A DNA stretch of 19,809 nt. Origin: DATIXD01 sp035518875. Its GTDB lineage: Bacteria; Pseudomonadota; Gammaproteobacteria; Methylococcales; Methylococcaceae. This document shows positions 6,744 through 13,799 of this stretch, piece after piece. A model generated the notes under the pieces. That model saw nothing but the letters and a program-made list of their open reading frames with translations, searched no databases and was not told where the DNA came from. The stretch covers positions 1 to 19,809 of the forward strand of contig DATIXD010000044.1 of the NCBI GenBank assembly GCA_035518875.1. Direction: 5' to 3'. A program made the translations under genes and the position numbers. How positions within the stretch are numbered: position 1 is the stretch's first letter; every line of letters begins with the position of its first letter.

Positions 6744-8458
6744 TTCTTGGCTCCGCCTTTGCCGTGTAGCAAGGCTTCCGGGTGACGTTCGAGATAATCG
6801 CTTAATGACCGGATCGAACGGGCGGAAGCCGCCAGTTCCTCCAGCGCGTTGCCCACGTCCACCGCCATCGGCGAACCCGGTTCCAATTGCTCCAGGGTTT
6901 TTACCGCCGACCCCAGACTTTTTTCCACGCCGGCGGTGAGCTTGACGATTTCCCGGTCCGCCGTCTGCGCCAGTTGGTGGACATCCTTCAGCACCGTGTT
7001 CATGGAACGGACGGCTTCCTTCATCTCCGGGTCATTCATCATACGATTGGTACCCTGCACGGTTCCCAGCAATTCATCGCCGATCTTGTCGAGCGGTAGT
7101 CGCTTCAACTTCGCCATGATTTCCGTCACGCTGGCCTGCAATTCCTCGGTAATCGATGGCAGGGTCGGAATCTCCGGTTGCTCTCCGCCGTAGACCAGGC
7201 TCTTGGGCGGACTATCGGGATAAAAATCGAGATCCACATAAAGCTGGCCGGTCAATAAACTGCCGGTCTTGAGCCTCCCCCTCAGGCCCCGCTCGATCAG
7301 CTTTTCGAAGACCGGGCGCCGGCCGGCCGCCACTTCGGCCTGATGGAGTGCCTTGAACTTCTCAAATTCGGCCTCGGAAATAATTCGATCGGCATCGATG
7401 TCGAGAAAAACGGGAATCCGAAGCCTGTTGTTCTCGACGTCGAACACGAACTTGATATAAGTCACGGTACCCACCCTGATCCCCTTCAGTTCCACGGGTG
7501 CCCCGGCACTCAGCCCGCGCACGGAATCGTCGAAATACATCATGAAGGGCACCCTATAGAAATGAGTGCCCTCGGCGATGCTGGCGAAGTCTTTGTACAG
7601 GAAAAACCTGGACCCGGGTTCACTGGGTTTGGCTTTCGGATCATCCAGGTCGGGTGTATAGAAGCTGATACCGCCGCCCAGCAGACTCAATAAGGAACCG
7701 ACCTTGAGATTGAAACCCTGAGAGCTCATCGAGGCTTCGATTCCGCTCGTCTGCCAGAAGCGGGAGCCTTCGTGCACCAACCGGTCGTAAGGCGCATTGA
7801 CGAAAATATCCACCAGCACGTCGCGTTTATCCTCGGCCAGGGTGACTCCCACGACCCTCCCCACCTGGATATCACGGAAATAGACCGGCGTACCGTCAGT
7901 CATCGAACCGGCATTATCCGCCATCAGCATGAAGTGTTGGCCGGGTGTGCCGGCGCTGATTTTGGGCGCGTGATCCAGACCGTTAAATTTCCGTGCCGGC
8001 TTGCCCTTGGCGAACTCCACGGCGATGTAATGTCCCGCGATCAGCGTATCCAGGCCGGACACGCCGCCCAGCCCCAACTGTGGTTCGACGACCCAGAATT
8101 TGGTGTCCTTCCCGAGTTGCGATTCCACATGCTTGTCAAGCTTGGCGGTAACGACCACCTGGGACAGGTCCTCGCTGAGGACCACGGTTTCCACGGTTCC
8201 GACTTCCACCTCCTTGTACTTGATCTTGGTCTTCCCCGCCTCCAGGCCACCGGCGTCCTTAAAGATGATGGTGATCGTCGGACCTTCCTCGCTTAGGGTC
8301 TTGTAAGCTAGCCAGAGGCCGATAAGGAGAGCCACCAGGGGTATAAGCCAAACCAGTGGAAGTCCGCGGGATTTTTCCACCAGCAACTCGGGTGTTTCGC
8401 CAGTCGGCGGATGGTTTTTCTCGGCTTCAGGCGGTTCGGCGCCAGGGGTTTCATTCAT
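6740..8458 (-). CDS. pqiB: PqiB-like MCE protein (three MCE domains)
   Basis: The 572-residue protein has a cytoplasmic, acidic/Pro-rich start, one membrane helix (about 34-52) and three MCE domains at about 58-150, 175-270 and 300-412. Repeated signatures such as VGTVETVVL, VGRVVGVTL and VGTVTYIKF mark them. A long helical region follows (about 435-555). This is the architecture and length of PqiB, whose hexamers stack MCE rings and end in a coiled-coil needle spanning the periplasm for lipid transport. LetB-type proteins have seven MCE domains and MlaD has one, so PqiB is the closest fit. The start overlaps the end of the upstream pqiA-like gene by eight bases and the stop overlaps pqiC by four. 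Confidence 0.93.
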   Translation of the reverse strand: MNETPGAEPPEAEKNHPPTGETPELLVEKSRGLPLVWLIPLVALLIGLWLAYKTLSEEGPTITIIFKDAGGLEAGKTKIKYKEVEVGTVETVVLSEDLSQVVVTAKLDKHVESQLGKDTKFWVVEPQLGLGGVSGLDTLIAGHYIAVEFAKGKPARKFNGLDHAPKISAGTPGQHFMLMADNAGSMTDGTPVYFRDIQVGRVVGVTLAEDKRDVLVDIFVNAPYDRLVHEGSRFWQTSGIEASMSSQGFNLKVGSLLSLLGGGISFYTPDLDDPKAKPSEPGSRFFLYKDFASIAEGTHFYRVPFMMYFDDSVRGLSAGAPVELKGIRVGTVTYIKFVFDVENNRLRIPVFLDIDADRIISEAEFEKFKALHQAEVAAGRRPVFEKLIERGLRGRLKTGSLLTGQLYVDLDFYPDSPPKSLVYGGEQPEIPTLPSITEELQASVTEIMAKLKRLPLDKIGDELLGTVQGTNRMMNDPEMKEAVRSMNTVLKDVHQLAQTADREIVKLTAGVEKSLGSAVKTLEQLEPGSPMAVDVGNALEELAASARSIRSLSDYLERHPEALLHGKGGAKK

Positions 8459-9077
8459 GGTCGTTTTCCAGTGCGTCCCAAATCAAACGAGGATCAAAGC
8501 TCATGGCGGCAAACATGGTGGTCACGACAACGCCGCCAAAGGCTACGGCGCCCGGTCCTGCATCGATGGTGGCGAGGGAACCGAGTTTGACCAGGGCGAC
8601 CAGGATCGCAATGACGAAGATATCGATCATCGACCAGCGCCCGATGGATTCGGTGAGCCGATACAGGATCGTGCGCTCGCGTGGCCGCCATCGTGACTTG
8701 AACTGCACCGAAAGCAGCAGATAGGTCAATACCAGTAGCTTTAATACGGGAACGGTGATGCTGGCAAAAAAGACCAGCAGGGCCAGCGGCCACATGCCTC
8801 CCAAGAGCAGCTCCTTGACGCCGCTCAATATGGTGTCCGGCTCTCCGCGACCGGACATGGTCACGGTCATCACTGGCAGCAGATTCGCCGGAACATAAAG
8901 AATGTAGGCGGTCAGCGTCAGCGCCCAGGTACGCTTCAGACTGTCGGGCTTGCGTACATGCAGGGGGGCGCCGCAGCGCGGGCAGCAGGGGTGAGGCGTG
9001 GTCGCCCGGCTGAGCTGATGGCAGGTGTGGCAAAGCAGGTATCCTCTGCGTGCAGCCGTGTTAGGACTTGTCTTCAA
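8451..9077 (-). CDS. pqiA: PqiA-like integral membrane protein, second half
   Basis: The 208-residue protein starts with a zinc-ribbon-like pair (CHTCHQ and CCPRCG) and continues with several hydrophobic helices, including YILYVPANLLPVMTV and MWPLALLVFFASITVPVLK. These are hallmarks of a single PqiA domain. In Escherichia coli, PqiA is one chain with two such domains and works with PqiB and PqiC. Here the two domains are on separate ORFs. No ATG is available near the N-terminus: the start is a TTG at 9077, inside the end of the upstream pqiA-like gene (17-base overlap), with a G-rich run just before it. This suggests coupled translation. Confidence 0.88.
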   Translation of the reverse strand: MKTSPNTAARRGYLLCHTCHQLSRATTPHPCCPRCGAPLHVRKPDSLKRTWALTLTAYILYVPANLLPVMTVTMSGRGEPDTILSGVKELLLGGMWPLALLVFFASITVPVLKLLVLTYLLLSVQFKSRWRPRERTILYRLTESIGRWSMIDIFVIAILVALVKLGSLATIDAGPGAVAFGGVVVTTMFAAMSFDPRLIWDALENDHE

Positions 9078-9708
9078 AGGGGCCCCCCAGTTTTTCCCAA
9101 ATCTCGTGGTCGTCCAGGGAGGCGTCAGTGGCGGCCATGAACAATATCAGCGCGGCGAACGAGTAAAGCGCAATCCCGGCTTGAATCGTGGCAAGATCTT
9201 TCAGTTTGACGATGGCGACCAGGATACCGAGCATGTAAACCTCGGTCATGGCCCAGGGGTGTAGGGTTTCGAAAACTCTGAAAACCTGTACGGCTTTCGG
9301 CAAGCGAAAGTTCAGTTTCAGCGGCACAAGCACGTAAAAAATGCACAGAATCTTGAGCAGGGGCGCCAGGATGGTGACCACGAAAACCAGCACCGCGATC
9401 TCCCAATACCCCTGATCATAGAGTTCTCTTACGCCGGAGATGATGGCGCCGGACTGGACGCGGCCACCGATGTTCATTCGCATCAAGGTGTTGAGATTGG
9501 CCAGCACGAATAAAAAAAGGCTGGTGAGGGCCAGGGCCAGCGAATAATCCAGGCTGTGGCCTTTGCGTTCGAACAATGTCGCCCCGCAACGCGGGCATCG
9601 GGCCTTCTCACCCTTGTTCAGGCGCGGCTGAGGGAAAAGCAGGTCACAGTCATGGCAGGCGACGAACTCCGTTGCCTTGTCTACTCCTTGGTGCGTGTGT
9701 GGCTGCAT
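9061..9708 (-). CDS. pqiA: PqiA-like integral membrane protein, first half
   Basis: The 215-residue protein has the CHDCDLLFPQ and RCPRCGATLF zinc-ribbon-like motifs at the N-terminus. Hydrophobic helices follow, with the PqiA signature FVLANLNTLMRMNIGG (compare PANLLPVMTV in its partner) and the PWAMTEVYMLGILVAIVKL segment. It is the first gene of the pqi-type operon. The ATG at 9708 has GAGG eleven bases upstream. Together with the following ORF it makes up the two-domain PqiA of better-known operons. The start lies 47 bases beyond the end of a beta-barrel pseudogene, so the operon promoter is either in that short gap or in the decayed gene. Confidence 0.88.
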   Translation of the reverse strand: MQPHTHQGVDKATEFVACHDCDLLFPQPRLNKGEKARCPRCGATLFERKGHSLDYSLALALTSLFLFVLANLNTLMRMNIGGRVQSGAIISGVRELYDQGYWEIAVLVFVVTILAPLLKILCIFYVLVPLKLNFRLPKAVQVFRVFETLHPWAMTEVYMLGILVAIVKLKDLATIQAGIALYSFAALILFMAATDASLDDHEIWEKLGGPFEDKS

Positions 9709-9755
9709 CGACAGGTTTTCCTCGATGGAAACGAAGGATCCGGCAGGCTATGACA

Positions 9756-10397
9756 TTACCAGAAACCGGTCATACCGATGAAGGGTCCGTTCAAGGTCGC
9801 GTTGGTCTCCACTACGCCGCCCTTGTCGACGTTGTAGCGCAAGGCTTTATAACCGTGGGAATGTGAAGAAGGTCGTTCGGTAGCCCAGCGCGCCCATGAC
9901 GGCGCCGGTAAACTTCACGTCCTGAACGCCAAACCCACCGATGTTGCCATCTACGAGAACAACCCAATGGGGCGTGAAGCCGACCATGAAGCGACACCAT
10001 AATCCATGATACCCAACTCGCTGTTAATGCCCTGACTGATCCGGTCGAACCTGGGTTTGAGTTCCAAATTCATGTAGTTGCCATCCAGGTAGAAGCCATA
10101 GCGCTCATAGTGGGCTTCCAGGCGCCCCATGAAGCCGATAGGAAAGCTCCTCAAGTTATCGGCGACGTCAATGAAACTGGCGTCGACTGACTGATCGGCC
10201 CTGCCGGGAAATTACCTTTCACTCCCGCCAACCACAGATAAAGCGTGAGGTTGAAGGCTTTCGTAACTGGACTTCGCTGAAGCAGCTCCATCGGCCGTCG
10301 TTTCTTCAGCCTGGGCGCAACCTGAGAAAGAAACGGCAACGATCAGCGTGAGGATCAACCGATGACTGAATGGTCTCTCCTGTAAACGACGGATCAT
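9756..10397 (-). pseudogene. Decayed outer-membrane beta-barrel gene, copy A
   Basis: The 5' end is intact: AGAGGA eight bases before the ATG at 10397, then a signal peptide starting MIRRLQERPFSHRLILTLIV. The barrel follows in pieces in different frames: LTLYLWLAGVKGNF, then ASFIDVADNLRSFPIGFMGR with LDGNYMNLELKPRF, then a C-terminus ending GPFIGMTGFW with TAA at 9756. A terminal aromatic residue is typical of outer-membrane barrels. Compared with copy B (12805-13521) there is a four-base deletion near 10185, a deletion equal to copy B 13057-13262 (206 bases) and a smaller loss of about 14 bases near 9850. The pattern LYLWLAGVKG...VDASF...NLRSFPIGF...MNL resembles a widespread family of small barrels whose function is not established. 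Confidence 0.8.
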
Positions 10398-10538
10398 GTC
10401 TTGCGTCCTCTAGTGGTTGTTGGTCCTGAAATGAATCGCTATTTTAGAGCTTTGCCGCCAAACCGAGATCGACGTGGCAGTTGGTCATGCCCTCGGACTC
10501 GGAGCTTCCGCATTTCATCGTTGATACTGAACACCATC

Positions 10539-10555
10539 GCGGAGCTTGGCTCCGC
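10539..10555. repeat. Perfect 7-bp stem palindrome between patatin gene and copy A
   Basis: GCGGAGC and GCTCCGC are separated by TTG, forming a hairpin 11 bases beyond the stop of the patatin gene. No run of T follows on the minus strand, so it is not a standard intrinsic terminator. It could stabilise the 3' end of the transcript or belong to a dispersed palindromic repeat family. A related GGCTCC/GGAGCC palindrome with AAGCT/AGCTT arms occurs at 15852-15876. Confidence 0.55.
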
Positions 10556-10565
10556 ACCCCCAAAT

Positions 10566-11819
10566 TCACGGTGTTTCATCAGTGCTACGCTTCTCGCTCG
10601 CCGATGGAATGAAAGCCGGCGGCGTCTTCTGCCACGGATAACCCTTCGCCGCCATTCGGTATCCTGTGTCGAAGAGCTGCCGCATGTATTCGGTATCGAA
10701 ATCTTCCTTGTGCGGGGCGTTGAAACTCGGCGGAATGTAGGCCAGGTTGTAATCGACGCCATCGCGTTGGGTGGTCGCATAGATCCGATACAGGTCGCCG
10801 ACGCCCTGGAACTGGATCAGGGAAGAGATGGCCCGTGCGGCGATGCTCATGGTGTTACGCTCCACCTGTGCCCACTGCGCATCCAGCCGCGCGTTGCGGA
10901 TGAGGTAGAGCCTGCGCTCGCGCTGGATATGGTTTTCACGCGACAGTTCCTTCAATCGGATGGAGGGGGGATAGGCAAACACCTGTGCCACCGCACCGCC
11001 GTCCACATGCATTTCCTGATAGGGCTTGCCATCCGCCTCGACGTCAATCATCACGGGCGGGAAGGCGCCGGGGATGGCCGCGGAGGCGAGCATGAGGGTG
11101 TGGAACAGTTCCAGGGCTTTGGGATGACCGCTGGCGGCGATCTTGGTCAGGTTCCAGATGACCGGTCGGCGCGCATCGAGGTCGGTGGTCCCGACCAGCA
11201 GCAGCCTGCCTTTCTTGTACTCGGCGGCGATGGCCTCCAGCATCGCCCGATCCACCTTCTTTTCCACCACGTTCCACAGCGGCTTGTTATCGGCCATGGC
11301 GTCGTCGAACACGGCCGCAAGCATTCCGCGTTTCTCGAGGATGTCCTTGGGAGAGCTGCTCGTATAAACCTCTTTCAGCGTGGCATCGTACTCCGGTCCA
11401 AGGAAGGCGAAGGGGGCGATCAGGGCGCCGGTGCTGATGCCGGTTACGAGCTTGAACTGCGGCCGGTCGCCGGCGGCCGTCCAACCGTTCAGGAGTCCGG
11501 CCCCGAACGCACCGTCATCACCCCCGCCGGAGATGGCGAGGAAGTTCGCCGGCGGCATCGGCCCCTGATGTCCCGTCGCGGCCAGATACTGCTGTTCTCG
11601 CTTCACGGATTCCATGCCTTCCCGGGTCATTTCGGCGATATCCAGCGGGTTGGTCGGGTTGTAACGCACGCCGGAGAGTCCCGGAATCTCGGCTTTGTTC
11701 TGCAAGCCGACCGGCACGGCCTCGCGGCGCTGGGGCGTGGCGCAGCCTTGTAAGAGGAGAAAAGCGAGCACCACAGTCGAAAAGATGGCGATACGGCAAT
11801 TCGTTGCTGTCTGTCTCAT
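10566..11819 (-). CDS. Patatin-like phospholipase, lipoprotein form
   Basis: The 417-residue protein has a type II signal peptide with lipobox LQGC (Cys26), so it should be anchored to a membrane on the periplasmic side or at the surface. The patatin catalytic elements are present: the oxyanion-hole glycine motif SGGGDDGAFGAG (about 97-108), the nucleophile Ser129 in GISTG, and the catalytic Asp273 in VDGG. SAAIPGAFPP is also typical. Patatins are Ser-Asp dyad lipid acyl hydrolases, here probably acting on phospholipids or lipid esters in the envelope. The ATG at 11819 lacks a strong ribosome site. The DUF3313-like lipoprotein is 85 bases upstream on the same strand, so the two may form an operon. 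The pair is flanked by the two beta-barrel pseudogenes. Confidence 0.92.
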   Translation of the reverse strand: MRQTATNCRIAIFSTVVLAFLLLQGCATPQRREAVPVGLQNKAEIPGLSGVRYNPTNPLDIAEMTREGMESVKREQQYLAATGHQGPMPPANFLAISGGGDDGAFGAGLLNGWTAAGDRPQFKLVTGISTGALIAPFAFLGPEYDATLKEVYTSSSPKDILEKRGMLAAVFDDAMADNKPLWNVVEKKVDRAMLEAIAAEYKKGRLLLVGTTDLDARRPVIWNLTKIAASGHPKALELFHTLMLASAAIPGAFPPVMIDVEADGKPYQEMHVDGGAVAQVFAYPPSIRLKELSRENHIQRERRLYLIRNARLDAQWAQVERNTMSIAARAISSLIQFQGVGDLYRIYATTQRDGVDYNLAYIPPSFNAPHKEDFDTEYMRQLFDTGYRMAAKGYPWQKTPPAFIPSASEKRSTDETP

Positions 11820-11904
11820 GAGTCACATTCACTTGATTGATGGATTTGCAAAAGGGGGCCCCGAACTTCTACCGCCATTCCTCCCGGGAATAGGGGGAAG
11901 GTGA

Positions 11905-12696
11905 TTAGAACGGTCTCAGCGTAAACGGTGTTGGATCGGTCACCGCCTCACCGGGTTTGCGGTTGGCGATCTGCACGAACTGCTTCGCCCAGCGATCCAT
12001 GATGCCCTTGGCAGGCCCGTACCAGGTCAGGCGGGTGAGATCGAGCGGGCCGGCATCCGCCATGTCGCGGTCGGCGAAGGTGGCGACCACCTCGCCGGTT
12101 TCGAGGTCGCGCAGCCGTCCTTCGAAGGCGGCCCGCCGCTGGTTGACGGCGCCGGCGGCGGTCCCGGTTCCCGGAGGGCCCGCCCAGCTCAGCGCATGCA
12201 GCACCGGCTGCGAAGGGTCGATCTCGATCAGCGCGAGTTCCATGCGCAGGGCCGGCTGTTTGTGCTGTTCGGGACTATTAATGACCTGAAAGCGATGCTT
12301 GGGGTCATCCTTGAAGGACTGCACCACCTGATGGTGGAAGTATCGGGCGAGTTCCGGGATGTCCTTTTTGACGTCGCCGATCCAGTTGGCCGAACTCGTC
12401 TTGTGCAGCCAATCCATTTCCATCATGTACTGGGTATTCACTGGCGCGACCACCAGTTCCCGGTAGGCGCTTTTGTCGAATCCGGGCTTGATCCAGACCT
12501 TTTGAAATGGCAGATCGACGCGATTGACCTGGAGCTCGGGGTGCTCGATGAAACCGGCATTGGGTGCCGGTTCGACGGCGACTTTTTTGGCTTCGTTCGA
12601 GGCGGTTTGCACAGTGGAACAGCCAGCCAAGGACAGGGCTAACGCCACGAAAACGGGTGTGCGGAGTGTGTGAATCATATTTTTAGGTCTCTTCAT
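11905..12696 (-). CDS. DUF3313-like lipoprotein
   Basis: The 263-residue protein has a lipoprotein signal peptide with lipobox LAGC (Cys26) followed by STVQTAS. The body contains WIKPGFDKSAYRELVVAP, an EGRLRDLETGEVVATFADRD segment and a C-terminal amphipathic stretch GIMDRWAKQFVQIAN, matching the general pattern of DUF3313 lipoproteins. The function of that family is not known. The second ATG, at 12678, gives a more classical signal peptide (MIHTLRTPVFVALAL) and has AAGAGA upstream, so the true start may be there. It lies upstream of the patatin-like lipoprotein on the same strand. The family call is moderate; the lipoprotein call is strong. Confidence 0.8.
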   Translation of the reverse strand: MKRPKNMIHTLRTPVFVALALSLAGCSTVQTASNEAKKVAVEPAPNAGFIEHPELQVNRVDLPFQKVWIKPGFDKSAYRELVVAPVNTQYMMEMDWLHKTSSANWIGDVKKDIPELARYFHHQVVQSFKDDPKHRFQVINSPEQHKQPALRMELALIEIDPSQPVLHALSWAGPPGTGTAAGAVNQRRAAFEGRLRDLETGEVVATFADRDMADAGPLDLTRLTWYGPAKGIMDRWAKQFVQIANRKPGEAVTDPTPFTLRPF

Positions 12697-12804
12697 TTGA
12701 GTTCAATTTATTTGCTTCGGAACTGGCCATTACGATTCGCCGCTTGCTACTTCTTCGTTCAAGATTAGTGCTCGAGAATCCTCCGGTCGTTTAATCGGGG
12801 CCGC

Positions 12805-13521
12805 TCACCAGTAGCCTGTGAAACCGACAAGTGGGCCGTTCAATGTCGCGTTGGTCTCCACTACGCCGCCCTTGTCGACGTTGTAGCGCGAGGCTTTATA
12901 ACCGGCCTCCAGGGACATGGCAATGTCGAAGCGGGTCGTTCGGTAACCCAGCGCGCCCAAAACGGCGCCCGTGAAACAAACGTTATCGACCCCAAATCCG
13001 CCGACATTGCCATCCACGAGGACAAACCAATGGGGCGTGAAGCCAACCATGAAGCGTGCGCCGATCACCGGACTGGTGAACGATTTACTGCCGGAGAAGC
13101 TGCGCCGGCCTCCCCTGGGGTTTCCGAACGGGGTGTTCAGGTCGACGCTCTTTTCCAGCCAAATCGTGTGTCCACCGGCGTACATTTCCAGCCAATTCGC
13201 GTTCCTTTTTCCCAGAATATTTGGGTATTTCTGCCGCCGATGGCCCGAGGACCCGGTACGCGACAGCATAATCCATGATACGCACTTCGCTGTTAATGCT
13301 CTGACTGATCCGGTCGAACCGGGGTTTGAGTTCCAAATTCATGTGTTTGCCGTCCAGGCAGAAGCCAAAGCCCTCATTATGTGCTTCCAGGCGCCCCAAG
13401 AAGCCGATAGGAAAGCTCCTCAAGTTATCGACGACGTCAATGAAACTGGCGTCGACCGACTAGCTGATCGGCCCTGCCGAGAAATTACCTTTCACTCCCG
13501 CCAACCACAGATAAAGCGTGA
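12805..13521 (-). pseudogene. Decayed outer-membrane beta-barrel gene, copy B
   Basis: Most bases match copy A (9756-10248) in the same orientation, and the 206-base segment 13057-13262 missing from copy A is still present. The barrel reads LTLYLWLAGVKG style start, a TAG stop at 13460-13462, then ASFIDVVDNLRSFPIGFLGR and on to RIMDYAVAYRVLG. A frameshift near the AAAAA run at about 13210 moves the rest to the frame that ends GPLVGFTGYW with TGA at 12805. There is no signal peptide: upstream of 13521 the DNA is the front of a ferredoxin gene instead. With one stop, one frameshift and no export signal it is not a working barrel gene. The 12805-13269 frame alone could make a C-terminal barrel fragment. 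Confidence 0.8.
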
Positions 13522-13744
13522 ATTCGTCCCTGCCCCGTTGGGATGCAACCTTTTGTTCGACTGAGCTCGGCGGCGAGACGTTGGAAAATCCGTCCAGGAT
13601 CTGAACGCGGCAAGTGATACAGCGCGGTCGGCCTCCGCACTGATGGAGATGTGAGATCCGGTGGCGTATCGAGACGTCGAGTAGCGTCTGACCCTCCGGC
13701 ACGTCATCGGGGGGCACTTCATGGAAGTAAGTGACTTTCGGCAT
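13460..13744 (-). CDS. Truncated [2Fe-2S] ferredoxin fused to beta-barrel remnant
   Basis: The ORF begins MPKVTYFHEVPPDDVPEGQT with an excellent ribosome site (AAGGAG, five bases before the ATG at 13744). Three cluster cysteines have adrenodoxin-type spacing, Cys36-x5-Cys42-x2-Cys45 in QCGGRPRCITC. The fourth cysteine, normally about 30-40 residues further on, is missing: after about residue 74 the frame enters copy B of the beta-barrel gene (LYLWLAGVKGNF) and ends at TAG 13460. The fold and cluster are therefore unlikely to form. Ferredoxins of this type occur as domains or neighbours of class III cyclases, and here the gene starts 55 bases after the adenylate cyclase stop, on the same strand. 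This looks like a cyclase partner broken by recombination. Confidence 0.75.
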   Translation of the reverse strand: MPKVTYFHEVPPDDVPEGQTLLDVSIRHRISHLHQCGGRPRCITCRVQILDGFSNVSPPSSVEQKVASQRGRDEFTLYLWLAGVKGNFSAGPIS

Positions 13745-13799
13745 ATTGGCTCCTTAGGCCTTCCGGAGCCGATCAGTAGCGTGACGAGTGCGAGACTGT

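Noticed and set aside
10401..11753. Plus-strand ORF of 450 codons
   Set aside because: It is antisense to the patatin-like gene, whose catalytic motifs are intact; no ribosome site or motif supports the plus-strand frame.
12805..13269. 154-residue ORF as an intact outer-membrane protein
   Set aside because: It covers only the C-terminal part of the barrel; comparison with copy A and the 13085-13423 frame shows the N-terminal part in another frame and no signal peptide.
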